DNA from: Lonicera japonica
Lineage: Eukaryota > Streptophyta > Magnoliopsida > Dipsacales > Caprifoliaceae
Direction: 5' to 3'
Assembly: GCA_021464415.1 (NCBI GenBank)
Contig: CM038470.1
Coordinates: forward strand, 24,391,601-24,455,600
Length of the DNA stretch: 64,000 nucleotides
Within the stretch, counting starts at the first letter, position 1. Every line of letters starts with the position of its first letter. The notes beneath the pieces are model-generated. The model was not told the DNA's origin, did no database searches, and saw only the letters and a list, made by a program, of their open reading frames with translations. A program made the translations under genes and the position numbers. Shown piece after piece: positions 11,271 to 22,087 of this stretch.

Positions 11271-14200
11271 CAGCCAGTAATTCTTAATTAGTTTCTTAAG
11301 TTCTAATTTTGCTTTGTTTTTATTTATTTAGAGCCCTCATTGTATAGAAAAAATAAAAAGAAAATAGTAAACTTATTTTTTGAAAAAAATTATTCTTTAG
11401 TATTATGATGTAATAATATAAATTAATTCCGCCCAGTTTAATAGTATTATATAGTTTTGATCAATAATGAATCTATAATCCTTGTATCAATATACCTTTT
11501 AACAAATTAAGAAAATATATTATTAAGGAAGTATATTCTAATTAGGAAACTAATTTTAAAAGTAAGGAAGTTTATTCTAATTAGGAAACTAATTTTAAAA
11601 GTAAATACATTTAAAAGAATTATTAATTGGTGGATATACTTCTCAATTTTTATAAGGAAGTTTTGAGAAGTTTATTTCAATATTAACATAAATTAAGGGT
11701 GGATTAACTGCAAAAATTCAAGGATAGAAATAAAATTGCCCTTTGGAAAAATAATGTGTAGGGATTTCAATGATTAAGAATCCACTACTAAATTATCAAT
11801 GGATATATATAGAAAGATATATTATTGCACATATATACCCAAAATAAATTATATATTAGTTTAATCAAATGGAATCACTTATGGTATGTAGAGTGAACCC
11901 AAAAACTAATCTCATAGTATTTGACAATTTATTTGTTTATAAGAGATTTTTCCCTTCAAGATCCATATTTTCTTCTTTTAGAAATAATAATAATAATATG
12001 AGGTTGTAACTCATTCACATTAACACTCAAGAACTAGAAGATAAATTTGGAAAACAAAATGAACTTTAGAAAATCCTTTGGTGTGTAATTCATCTCTTAA
12101 GTCTATCAAATATAAAAACCGAAGTTGGATCACCTTTAGTATATAGAGTAATTCAAAGATTTTATTTAATAATGGGTTTTTCGGTGAACACAAGATGCGT
12201 AAACGGAAGTTTTTTCGTTTTAATCTCTAATTAGAGTTTTAAAAAAAATGGAGATCTAAAATCTAAGATTAGTTTATAGATTCCGAAAGAGTAATTAATT
12301 ATTTTTGAACTATATATATATAAAACAAAAAATTAACTTTCAACCCATTGTAATTGAATCTATGATAGAAATATTTGGCTCGTCGTTAATTTAAAGCATG
12401 CGTGTGTATTTGCAAAATGTCAGTACCTGCAAAAAATGGTACAAGTGATTCTCAAAAGTGGGGCTCATAATAATGAGAAAAGGTGGATAGAATATGTGGT
12501 ATCAACGACATGCATAATTTGCTATAATTATTATTGGCAATTCCTTTAGAAGAGTTTATTAGGGGGATGGATATGATATATCTTTTCATATGTCCTGTGG
12601 CTACAATGAAGCATGATTATGTATGGAAGGTTCTGGTTCACCGTTTATAAGTCCGAGTCAATTGGGCATAAGTAATCATTCTAATAATAATATAATTATA
12701 AATGCTTATTAAAAATTAATATAATAAATTAAGAATATTGTAAAAAATAAGAAACTAATGCCTCTTTCTTATTTAACTAATAACATAGTAACCCTAAATA
12801 TAAAATATCATGTCTCCAAAAAAAAAGTTAGCACCAATCTCGATGAAAACAATTCAAATTTCACAACGGTCAATCATCAGCACCATAAAAACATATTAAC
12901 TATTTACATGGTGCTAAAAAACAGTTTTAGCAACAATTATCTAACACTAGAATTGTGCAAAAAAGGTTTTAGCACTACAGGTAAACACATATAACTAAAC
13001 TGAATGTGTTAAAACATATTTAGCACCCATCCAATGGTACACATCAAAGTACTAAAACAGATTTTGCATCAATTCTCTAGAACGTAGTAACTATTTGTTG
13101 TTGAAATAAGAATGATTATAAAAGCACTAGTCTACACAAAACCTTGAAACAAACACATTGGAAGATATAATCCATAGCAATAAGGGAAAAAAAGCTTCTG
13201 ATAAACTTAAAAAGAAAAAAATACATATTTTTCATGCCTGCGCGCGATCACTCGTATAATTAAGGGTTTATATTATTTGATTGACCGATCCATCGATCGA
13301 AAAATTAATAGAGAGTGTGTTTAGTAAATATTTTTTAATAGACCCTTAAACAAAATTAAGAAATAATTTAAATTAATATGGAAGTATATTCTGATTAGGT
13401 ATGCTCCTCAATTTTCAAATGATAATTTTGTAAAACATGATTCAAATATTCCATAAATTAAGGGTAGATAAAATGCAAGAAGTTGTGGGTAAAAACAAAA
13501 TATTGATTTTAAATGCACCCACCAAAATATTCTTTTCACCCCAACTTTAAAATTTACATCAAAATCCAAACAAGACTTTGAATTAGTTTCACACCCAATT
13601 TTTCTTTATCAATCCACAACGATAGTAAGAGATTTTAACTAATTCAATAAATTCACCATAAGAGGAACAAAATTTGTCGCTGCATTAAAAAAAACCTTTT
13701 TGTATATATAGATGTGTGTATATATATATATATATATGAGGGTGTGTGTGTATGAAGAAACCTTAGAGTGATAAAAAGTTAGTGGGAGAAATAATGGGTT
13801 TTTTCGGTAGACACAAGATGCGTAATTAAACGGAATTTTTTCAGTTTTAATTTTTAACTAGAGTTTAAAAAACAAAAAATAGATTTTTTTTAATGGAGAT
13901 CTAAAATCCAAGATATGTTTATTGATTCCGAAAGAGTAATTAATTATTTTTGAACTATATATATTACCAAAATTTAGGTTTCAACCCATTGTAATTGAAT
14001 ATATGTTAGAAATAATTGGCTCGTCGTGTAAATCATGCATATATGTGTATTTGTAAAATATCAGTACTTCCGAAAATAGTACAACTGATTTTAAAAAGTG
14101 GGGCTCATAATAATGAGAAAAGGTGGATAGAATATGTGGTATCATGAACGACATGCATAATTTGCTATAATTATTATTGGCAATTCCGTTAGAAGAGTTT

Positions 14201-15060
14201 ATTAGGGGGATAGATATGTCTTTTCATGTGCCCTGTGCCTACAATGAAGCATGATTATGTATTGAAGTTTCAGGTTCACAGTTGAAATCTCCTCTCTTTA
14301 ATTTGAATATATAGACTTATTTCTTATTTTTTTATTATTTTCATAGACTGAGTTATTTTTTTACTCTTGCATTGTCATTTTAAAAAATTGTTCTTATTTT
14401 TTATGCATAATAATCCACTATATCTTAGTATATTGTAAAATGGCTATTCAGATTGACTAGTGATACTAATAGTACATCATATAAATGTTTATATTATTTA
14501 TATTCTTACGTGTTCTTTATATATGTGGTTCAACCAATGACATGACACGTTGGTTCAACCAACGAGCTACTTATTTCGTTCTTTTGCTGGATTAGTGTTT
14601 TGGTCGAATTTGATAATTATAACACATTTTTATTTGGTTTTAAAACAAGAATGATTGTAAATACTAATAAATAAGGTAGCATTCTTTTTTTAAAAAAAAC
14701 AAATAAATAAAGTTAGCACTAGTCTACACAAAATCTTAAAACAAACACCTTGAAAAATATAATCCATAGCAATATGGAGAAAAAAAGCTTCTTACAACCT
14801 TTAAAAAAAATCATATTTTTCTAGTGTCTGATGGTTCATATAATTAAGGGTTAAATTTATATTCTCTGATCGATCTGATCAAAATAATTAATAGAGTGTG
14901 TTTAGTAAAGATTTTTTTTTATTAGACCCTTAAAGAAAATTATGAAATAAAATTAATATGGAATTATACCCTGATTAGGAATTTAAATTTAAAATCAAAT
15001 ATACATTTATGAAATTAACAGGGAAGCATATTCTTATTAGTCTTTATATAGTAACAGACA
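11271..15060 (+). repeat. Family A tandem array, block 1 (~1.6 kb unit)
   Basis: A long unit repeats head to tail. The landmark GGGCTCATAATAATGAGAAA occurs at 12461 and 14101, 1640 bases apart. The string GTAATTAATTATTTTTGAAC, the phrase AACCCATTGTAATTGAAT and the block around ATTAAGGGTTTATATTA recur with similar spacing. A more diverged copy of the unit's end (ATTAAGGGTGGATTAACTGC) lies near 11693, so about two and a half units are present. The unit has no long open frame and no LTR or TIR that I can assign. The same unit returns on the same strand at 50.3-53.0 kb. Confidence 0.75.
12830..13080. repeat. GGTGCTAAA / TTTAGCACC inverted-motif cluster in family A
   Basis: About eight copies of TTTAGCAC or its reverse complement GTGCTAAA, in mixed orientation and partly decayed, sit within 250 bases. 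The same cluster lies at 51700-51965 with better-preserved motifs. Dense short inverted motifs of this type resemble subterminal repeats of CACTA or Mutator-like DNA transposons, but no terminal repeats were found here. Confidence 0.5.
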
Positions 15061-15195
15061 CTTATGAGGCGAAAAAACTTGACAGCTTGGGTTGAAAGCA
15101 GATAATATTAGTGGTGGGCACAATCTAATTCAAACCGATGAAACCGACAAATCCAATCCAACAAATGATAGGTGGATTGGATCTAATTTAAAAAT
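15061..15195. other. Junction between families A and B
   Basis: A short stretch with a phrase of the type GTGGGCACAATCTAATTC, reminiscent of dispersed non-autonomous elements, but with no element boundaries I can fix. Confidence 0.3.
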
Positions 15196-16019
15196 TAAAT
15201 CAGTTTTAAAGTTTGAATGCTCTAGAAACAGATCCAATATTTTTTTTGTGCTACATATCTTTATTCTGTTGTATATATTGTTATAAAAGGATCCATTTTT
15301 TAATGTAGAATTTATATTCTCAACGAGTACTAGTGAAACTGGTATAAGTTATCTTGTAATGGGGGCTCAAAAAAGACAAGAGAATATGTGGTACCATCTT
15401 CTTGGTTACTTGTATGTGTCTATAAATTATTGGAGCAAAAGTATTGATTGGCAGTTCCATAAAATTGATTATTAGTACGATGTATATATATATATATTAG
15501 TGTCAACACTTTTTACGTACTTTCAGGACTTTTAAAGGTTGATTAGTTAAATATGATTTATTTATTGTGTGTGTTTTAACATGGAGGTATGTACTCCTCA
15601 AAAAATTATAGTAAGGACCTAAAAAGATATAGTCTTTAGTGGGTCTCTATGAGTGTAATAATTTATGACATGATCACTTGTTTAGTCTAGTTTGATGCTT
15701 TTTACCGGTCGAATAAGAAGGTCAAGTATAGTTATTTAATTTTACTTGGACATTTTATCCCTTTCTGATGGAATAAAATGTCTTTATAAGATAAATAATT
15801 TACCTAATAACGAAAGAAGAGGGATTTTGGTGAGCTGAGTTGGCTATTCGCAAGGAATGGGGTATTAGGAATTGTGCATGTTGTACTGATATAGTGTGGT
15901 TTGTGTTTATTTGTTGCTTGATTTAGTTTTGATGTATATATATGTTATGTATGTTGAAGCCTTATGTTGAGTTTTTGTTTTAGGGGTTATGCACTGTGAA
16001 CTAATTGATTTTTGTCTAC
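15196..16019 (+). repeat. Family B dispersed repeat, copy 1
   Basis: Aligns closely with 57606-58467. Shared landmarks include CAGTTTTAAAGTTTGA, TGTCAACACTTTTTAC, GATGCTTTTTACCGGTC and the last bases GATTTTTGTCTACA. Both copies lose similarity exactly after that last phrase. A more diverged copy is at 44030-44560. No coding potential or known terminus was recognised, so the class of element is unknown. Confidence 0.7.
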
Positions 16020-16225
16020 AAGAAAAAGGTCCTTTTGTGACAAATTTTTTTGTAACGACCCAAATTACGTTACTAAAGGCGTTTATTTGTCGCGATATTT
16101 GGTCCCGTCACAAATAAAATTATTTGTCTCGGTTAGATATATTCCCGTTACAAATAGTTTGTTATTTGCGGCGGACAACGATAAATCGCTACAATAACTT
16201 CATTTGTGGCGGCTTAGCGGGTCTT
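16012..16225 (+). mobile_element. CACTA-like terminal fragment
   Basis: Starts CTACAAGAAAAAGG, close to the common plant CACTA terminus CACTACAAGAAA. It then carries repeated, mixed-orientation variants of TTTGTGAC, TTTGTCGCGA and GTCACAAATA. Short repeated subterminal motifs are typical of CACTA elements. No matching right end was found, so this is at most a remnant. Confidence 0.45.
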
Positions 16226-17099
16226 TACTAAAAATATATAATATTAAGCAACAACACGATGTCATTTCGTTTGATTAATATTAGACCTAGTAAAGTCGCA
16301 TATGGCACAATAGCACGACATAAATTGACGCGAAATTATAAGTTAATGGTTGGAACTTTTTCAGATTTGGGGCATTGTCGATGGACATGATTAGACACAT
16401 TTAATGGTGAATAGTGTTAGGTTTACTAGCTAGACAAGCCCATTCGATCCATCAAGAATTAGATTTGCTAGACCCTGATAAGACCCATTAGACACGGGCT
16501 AATTAGTTGGCTTGATTAAAGGGTGAAATGGGTCATTTTGAGTTACCCAACAAGGTAAAGAATTGTGTGTGTATGACTTTTTCACTTGGTAAAGTTGGAC
16601 CTGACATGATAATATTACAAAAATTGATACAAAATTATAAGTTAATGAGTAGAACCTTATTAGGTCCAGGTCATTATTGGGTGGAAACGATAAAACACAG
16701 TTAATAACCATTCATGTTTGGTTTACCTCGTTCGATCCTTTAAGAACAAGACCGGTTAGACCCGTTAGACCCGTTAAGAGCCGTTAAGACCTGCTATAGG
16801 ATCCCTTAAGGACTCGTTTAAAGCATATTTATATTATTTTCAGACTAATCGTATCCGATTATTGTGTTTACCCGAACTAACTAGTTAAAAGGTGAAATGG
16901 GTCATGATGTGTTATCCCATAATGTAACGAATCGTGTACACGTGTGTGATTTTTTCATCCTTTATATTAATGGGTCATGTACGTGTTCAGTAAGTTTTCA
17001 CCCAAACTCAATAAGACCCGGTACAATATTTGACCCGACAAGACCTGTTTCCAAATCTAAATAATATTGAAAAAAAAAGGAAAAAAACGAATTAACTTA
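16226..17099. repeat. GACCC-rich imperfect tandem duplication
   Basis: AAATTATAAGTTAATG recurs at 16333 and 16632, and GGTGAAATGGGTCAT at 16522 and 16891, giving a repeated segment of roughly 300-370 bases. Between them lie runs such as TTAGACCCGTTAGACCCGTT. Such arginine/proline-codon-like runs occur in dispersed plant repeats, but I cannot assign a class. Confidence 0.55.
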
Positions 17100-17397
17100 T
17101 TATTAGAAAATTCCCCAAATTCATTCCATAATTCATTTAAATTTTTCCAAAAAAAAAAAATACTACTCACTTTAATATTCAGTCTTGACGAACACTATAC
17201 ACAGGTTTATCATATCGTGTAACTCTCACTTTGCATGTCAAACACAAATTTCATTTTATAATAGCAATTTTACAAGATCAAAACCGATATTGAAGATGCT
17301 ATCAAAGGTCGAAGAAACAAAAGTTTTGGTAAAGGCCTTACATGACAAGGAAAAAATGTCGATGAAGAGGGGTAACATCAAAGGTAAAATCCTATAT
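17100..17397 (+). repeat. Family C repeat, left part of copy 1
   Basis: Aligns with 47960-48240 (shared phrase ATTGAAGATGCTATCAAAGG at 17290 and ~48151). The match continues at 18456 after an inserted block, so this copy is split by a nested insertion that the copy at 48 kb lacks. A short open frame over this part is not supported as a gene. Confidence 0.65.
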
Positions 17398-18455
17398 GGC
17401 TCCGTTTGGTTGTTAAGAAAGTTAAGTAAGAAAGTTATTTCCAGAAAAAGTGAATTAAAGTGAAGTGAACAAAAAAGAAACTTTCTTATACGTGTTGGTT
17501 GATAACACAATAAATAAAATAAAATAAGAACTAAGATTACAAAAAATAGTGATTATGATTTTATCACAGTTCAAAACAATCACCAACATACCAAAATATT
17601 AGTATTAGCTAACATTTTGATCTAAATTACAAAATATATAAACACATAAAACTTAATTTTTAATAGAAATTCGAAAGTTTTATAAGAAAATTTTAAATTA
17701 ATTAGTTACAATTTAATTATATATTAATCATTTAATTATTCTATAAGTATTTGTGGGGAGACTTGTGGGTGACTAAAAATTATGAAGATGATAATGGGCC
17801 TGAACTTTAGCCGATCCAAACTCTATAAGAGAATTTGCAAAAGGGGTAGAATAAGCCCTTTTTAGTTTTTTATCCTTAACCTTAATGTAACATGTGTAAC
17901 CTTAATTCTACGAATATAAATAGAAGGAGGGATAGCCATCAAGGGGGCTCTCTCTCCAGATCCTAAAGGGGTGAAGAATGAAGTAGCCAGCGGAATTCCT
18001 TTTAGAGAGAGAAAGTAATAAATTGTATTCTCATTTCAATTGCTTTTGAGCTAATACAATCAAACACACACACACAAACGGATGATGTACTACCGAAATA
18101 GCATAAGCGCTACCGGAGGAACCTACCGTACCCAAAAATCTTTTGTCTCCTTCACCATTTCCATATATTACTCAATCAATCTTGTTTAGAATACATCTTG
18201 TTGGTTTGCCCAAATTTTTTGGCGCCCGCAATATTAATTATATTTTATACGTAATTACCTAAGCTTTCATGTGACTTTCCCTCAAAATCCAATCATTTTT
18301 GCAAGACGAGTTTTGCAAGAAAAGTTTTCTCATGGGAAAGTAGTTAAAAAATTATGGATACACTTTTTTGTACACCAAACGCACCAAGAGTGTAAGAAAA
18401 CGAACTTTCTAGCACACTTCCTTCGCTTTCTTGTCATCCATATGTACCCATGAGG
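17398..18455. mobile_element. Nested insertion in family C: MITE-like sequence carrying an LTR
   Basis: About 1.06 kb is absent from the paralogous repeat at 48240. The left end reads GGCTCCGTTTGGTTG. Near the right, CCAAACGCACC (around 18378-18388) is its imperfect reverse complement, as expected for a Tourist- or hAT-like MITE, but about 65 bases beyond that are unexplained and no clean target duplication was found. An LTR-like segment (17752-18230) sits inside it. The outer limits are approximate. Confidence 0.45.
17752..18230 (+). mobile_element. LTR-like segment, probable solo LTR of a gypsy-type element
   Basis: Begins TGTGGGGAGAC. It has a TATA-like ATATAAATAG at ~17916 followed by a leader-like region, as in an LTR promoter. 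It may end CGCCCGCA with an imperfect 5-bp duplication (GTATT at 17747-17751, ATATT at 18231-18235). Alternatively the LTR ends at ~18212 and TTGGCGCC (18219-18226) is a residual primer site. I cannot decide between these. The internal region is missing either way. Confidence 0.5.
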
Positions 18456-18870
18456 AACACCCAAGAGAAAAAAAAAAGGCCAGCCAAAACACCCCAAACG
18501 GAGTTTAGATATTCAGTAAACTTTAAAACAATGCAAAAATATTATAGGAAAAAGAGCAAGAACAAATATTCATAGTCTTGATATATTTGACTCCACAAGC
18601 GCGCATCGGACTGCTCGCCTCCATTCCGATCTATACTACTTTACAAACAACTCCACTCCTAATGTAGAGAGGGAAAAAATCTCACAAATTTTGAGAAATA
18701 TTACTACCTTATATGATAAAATCATACAAATTCTTGCTTTATTTGTTAATATTAAGAAGAAAAGAGGGTACTCCCCTTCTTCCTCATAGAAGAAGGGGAA
18801 AGAAAGGTAAAGAGGAGTTGAAGAGAGAACAAAGGATAGGGTTTCTAGAGAACTTTTTAATTCTTACGCA
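18456..18870 (+). repeat. Family C repeat, right part of copy 1
   Basis: Aligns with 48280-48700. Shared phrases include TCCGATCTATACT, CTTGCTTTATTTGTTA (48 kb: CTTGCTTTATTTATTTA) and CATAGAAGA. Short open frames here are incidental. Confidence 0.6.
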
Positions 18871-19427
18871 AACTCAAACCACTGGCGGAGGCAGTAAAGG
18901 GTAGGGGTTCAATTGAACGTACCCCCTCTATTCTTTATTTAATTTGTAGGGTCTATGTGAAAATATTAATTCTCTAGGGTCCTATGTGATTTTGATTCCA
19001 ACCCATGAATGCTACACAGTTGTTCTTCTTTTGTGCTTCAGGCTTAATCTTGAGTGTTTATCCAAATTTTATCGACGGCAGCTATATATTCTCGATCTAC
19101 GTCAAACGCATATTTGACAAAAAAAATTAGGTGCTTTTTTGTTTTCTAAGTTCTTTAATTTTTTATTGTGATGTTTAAGTTTTGCCTTTGCTTGCTTTTT
19201 GATAGATTTAATTGTGTCCATTATTTTGAAAATATAAAAAATTGTATTTCTTTCACACACATTTTTACACAGAACAAACCCTAAAAATTTATTTATAAAA
19301 TGCAATCACATTCTCTCGCTAGCTATAGCCTTCTCTCAATCTAGTTAGCAGTGTTGATTTCTTTACTGGCGGTATTTATTAGAGTAATCTCTCTCGTTGG
19401 AACCACCATCACTGTTGATACTATAGC
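18871..19427. other. Intergenic stretch with a possible hAT-type end
   Basis: CACTGGCGGAGGCAG at ~18881 resembles the end of hAT-like plant elements, followed by GGGGTTCAATTGAACGTACC, but no partner end was found. The rest shows nothing recognisable. Confidence 0.3.
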
Positions 19428-19818
19428 CACAGGCGGATCCAGGAATTTTTTAAGAGGTGGGCTAATAATAATAGACAAAAAATCATAAAAAAAATATCAA
19501 AAGTATAACTATATAGTGAAAAAAATATTTGATAGCATAATTTAAATATTTGAATTCATACATAATGAAAAGTATTTAACAAAGTTGAGCTTGACGAGTT
19601 TTTAATGATTTGAATTCATCTATTATAGACTCTAGCTAATTTATATTTGAGCTGGGCTAAGGGGTGGATTAAAACTTAGCAAAGAGGTGGGCTAAAACTT
19701 AGTAAAAGGATGGGCTTAACCTAATTTTTTTTTTTTTTTTTTTTTACAAGTGCTAGTAGGTTGTTCAAAATTTTTACCTGTGCTAAAGCTCGCTCTGTCC
19801 CCCTTAAGTCCACCCCTG
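19428..19818. mobile_element. Non-autonomous hAT-like element
   Basis: A 391-bp element. It starts CACAGGCGGATCCAGG and its other end reads CAGGGGTGGACTTAAGG on the opposite strand, a degenerate pair of the common plant hAT-type terminus CAGTGGCGGATCC. It is flanked by an 8-bp target duplication with one mismatch: ACTATAGC (19420-19427) and ACTCTAGC (19819-19826). Eight bases is the hAT duplication length. There is no coding capacity, and a T run of about 20 lies near 19725-19745. Confidence 0.68.
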
Positions 19819-19826
19819 ACTCTAGC

Positions 19827-20208
19827 GCTGAGTCTTAATTTCTCTAATGATTCTTTCTCACAGTTGTTCAATGGCATTTTCACTGTTGTCGTTCTCTTCA
19901 ACAGGTCCCGCTCCTTTTTGTTCTTTTGGTACCATAAATTTTGAACCACCCCCCAGTAGTTTAAATCTAGACTCTGCCCGTGCGTCAAACACAACTATTG
20001 GTTCCTAATCATAGGCAGCGTGTCCATTTGCAAAAAGTCGGTACTTGCAAAAGTAGTGCAAGTGATTTTCAAAAGGGGGGCTCATCATAATGAGAAAAAA
20101 GACAACATAATATGTGGTACCAACCTATGTATTTGTAGCTATATGCATGATTGGAATATTATATATTAACAATTGCATAGAAGAGTTTATATATTAGGGG
20201 GTAGATAT
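19827..20208 (+). repeat. Family A fragment interrupted by a solo LTR
   Basis: From ~20015 the sequence matches the family A segment with GGGCTCATCATAATGAGAAA (~20078), ATATGTGGTACC and AGAAGAGTTTATATATTAGGG. The match breaks at 20208, where a solo LTR begins. The first ~190 bases hold nothing recognised. Confidence 0.6.
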
Positions 20209-20847
20209 TGTTAGAAAATGAAGAAAAAATAAAAATTAAACAAATATTCAATGGTCAATATTTTTCTAGAATGGGAGAAAAATTCAAAGGCCAATTTTCT
20301 ACACATTCTAGAAAATGTTGATTTTTTGAATGGTTTGGTGAAATTTTTTTAAAATATGCAAACTAAGGATGTAAAATTTCAAGATTGGTGGATGCTTGTT
20401 GGTGTATAAATAGGGGGTACTTGTATGCATTTTATCATCAGTAACAAGAGCTCTAAATTAAGAAGAGAGCAAAAGAGAGAGTAGAGAGAAAAAATTAGAA
20501 GTAAAGTGTCTAGGTGAGAGCTTTGCAGTTTCTAATTTTTCAGAGTGTTGAGTGAGAAAAATAAAAGCAATTTTCTAGGTGAGAAAATTACAGTTTCTAT
20601 TTTTGAGTGTTGAGAGAAACACAGTGTGCGTATATAGGTCTGCTGACCAGTCTAGTAAACCACTCTTTTGATATAGTGAATTTGGTGCGCTCCGTGGACT
20701 AGTGGCAATTTGCCGATACCACGTAATTCCTTGTGTTGTGACATTGGTGTATTGTTGTGCCAAATAATTTTATTGTGCAATTTTCTTTTGTCATTTATAT
20801 CCCAAGATCCTACTTGGAAACTAGCAGCGTCCAGTTTATTCCCAACA
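20209..20847 (+). mobile_element. Solo LTR, copia-type
   Basis: 639 bp, beginning TGTTAGAAAATGAAG and ending TATTCCCAACA, with TGTT...AACA termini. It is flanked by a perfect 5-bp target duplication GATAT (20204-20208 and 20848-20852). Related family A copies read GATAGATATGATATATC without the insert, so the empty site is visible in the same window. Repeated GAGAGAGTAGAGAG and GAGTGTTGAG phrases lie in the R/U5-like part. There are no internal genes, so the element was reduced to one LTR by recombination. The class is assigned by termini only. Confidence 0.8.
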
Positions 20848-21759
20848 GATATATCATTTAATGTAGCTTGTGGATAATTAATTTTTTTAACAACTAAATC
20901 CGAAAACAAGGGACAAAAGACACTAAAACAACTAGCCTGACGAGGCCACAAGAGAAACAAGGTGAGGCGGGGGGAACACCCAATCCAATCACCAAAAAGA
21001 CAGTTATCGCATGTCCTAGAAGTTAACCAATGGGCTACGTGAATATAATTATGATTTAAAAAAACAAAAAACAACATTCCACATAGCTTCAAGCCAACTC
21101 ACGAAGGGGGGCACATTCTCGCTCGAAGCTACTAAATTTACAATGAAGTGTGATAATATGTTGAAGTTTAATTCGAATATATATACAAATATTGTCCTAC
21201 AAAAAAGAAATAAAAGACGAGTGGACAGTTAATTAGAGGTGGCTTGAGTTTATGTGGTAGATAAGACACATTCCTTAGCAGATTTGTATGAATGGTTTGT
21301 GTAACCCATTACGATTTCTTAATAGATCTGACAGGAAAAAGCCTAGCTAATCATCTGTTACTCTGGTGAAAGTTACGGACAATTTTAAACCTCAAATTTA
21401 GGAAGAGTTATACTGGCTACCTCTATCACCGGTTTCCACAATAACTTTGAAACAACTTTTTACTTTAATGATATATTGTGTACTATTTGTATTTTTACAC
21501 CATAATTTATTTATTTTCTTCAATCCATCCTCTGTTACTAGACAATTTTTCTCTCTTTGTAACAATTAAACACCTTCTTTATCACATTGTTAAAAACACC
21601 ATGGAATTTACTCATCATACTACAACATTATAATAAAACTAATAGTGTATAATACTTACATGATACTTGTTCCATCCTAAATTGAAAGTTGAAGTTAACA
21701 TTCGCGTGTTCTTAAAAAGAAATATTATGATCCAGAAAGTATTAAAGACTGCGGTTCTC
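20848..21759. other. Intergenic stretch with a family D fragment
   Basis: No convincing gene. A minus-strand frame of 146 codons crosses into the solo LTR and has no recognisable domain. At ~21220-21290 a segment with CATTCCTTAGCAGATTTGTA matches ~44693 (family D). Confidence 0.4.
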
Positions 21760-21762
21760 TAA

Positions 21763-22084
21763 GGCCTCGTTTGGTTCACATAAAGGAAATTAGTTCCCCT
21801 ATCTTTCCCATGGAGGTGGGAAAGTAAATTTCATGTCAAATTTCCTTTCTTGTGTTTGGTAAACCATGAAAAGTATTTAGGTAAGAGTATTATTGTCTAA
21901 AATTTGTGTAATAAATGCTTGGAAATCACATGGGAAAATCAATTCCATGTGTTTTGGGAGGAATGGTTTTACCCCCTACTTTCCCCTCTCTTAGGAAAGT
22001 GTTTCCGGAATTTGTGCTTACCAAACAACGGAAATGAACAACTTTCCTTTCCCGAGGACTAAAATCCGTGAACCAAACGAGGCC
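21763..22084. mobile_element. Tourist-like MITE (PIF/Harbinger type)
   Basis: 322 bp with perfect 17-bp terminal inverted repeats: GGCCTCGTTTGGTTCAC at 21763 and its reverse complement ending at 22084. It is flanked by the 3-bp duplication TAA (21760-21762, 22085-22087), the Harbinger/Tourist target. It has no coding capacity, so it depends on a transposase from elsewhere. The match between ends suggests it is among the younger insertions here. Confidence 0.88.
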
Positions 22085-22087
22085 TAA

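Noticed and set aside
17185..17463. 92-codon plus-strand frame
   Set aside because: Spans the junction between family C and an inserted element, so it is accidental.
20652..21092. 146-codon minus-strand frame
   Set aside because: It crosses the boundary of a well-defined solo LTR and has no recognisable domain.
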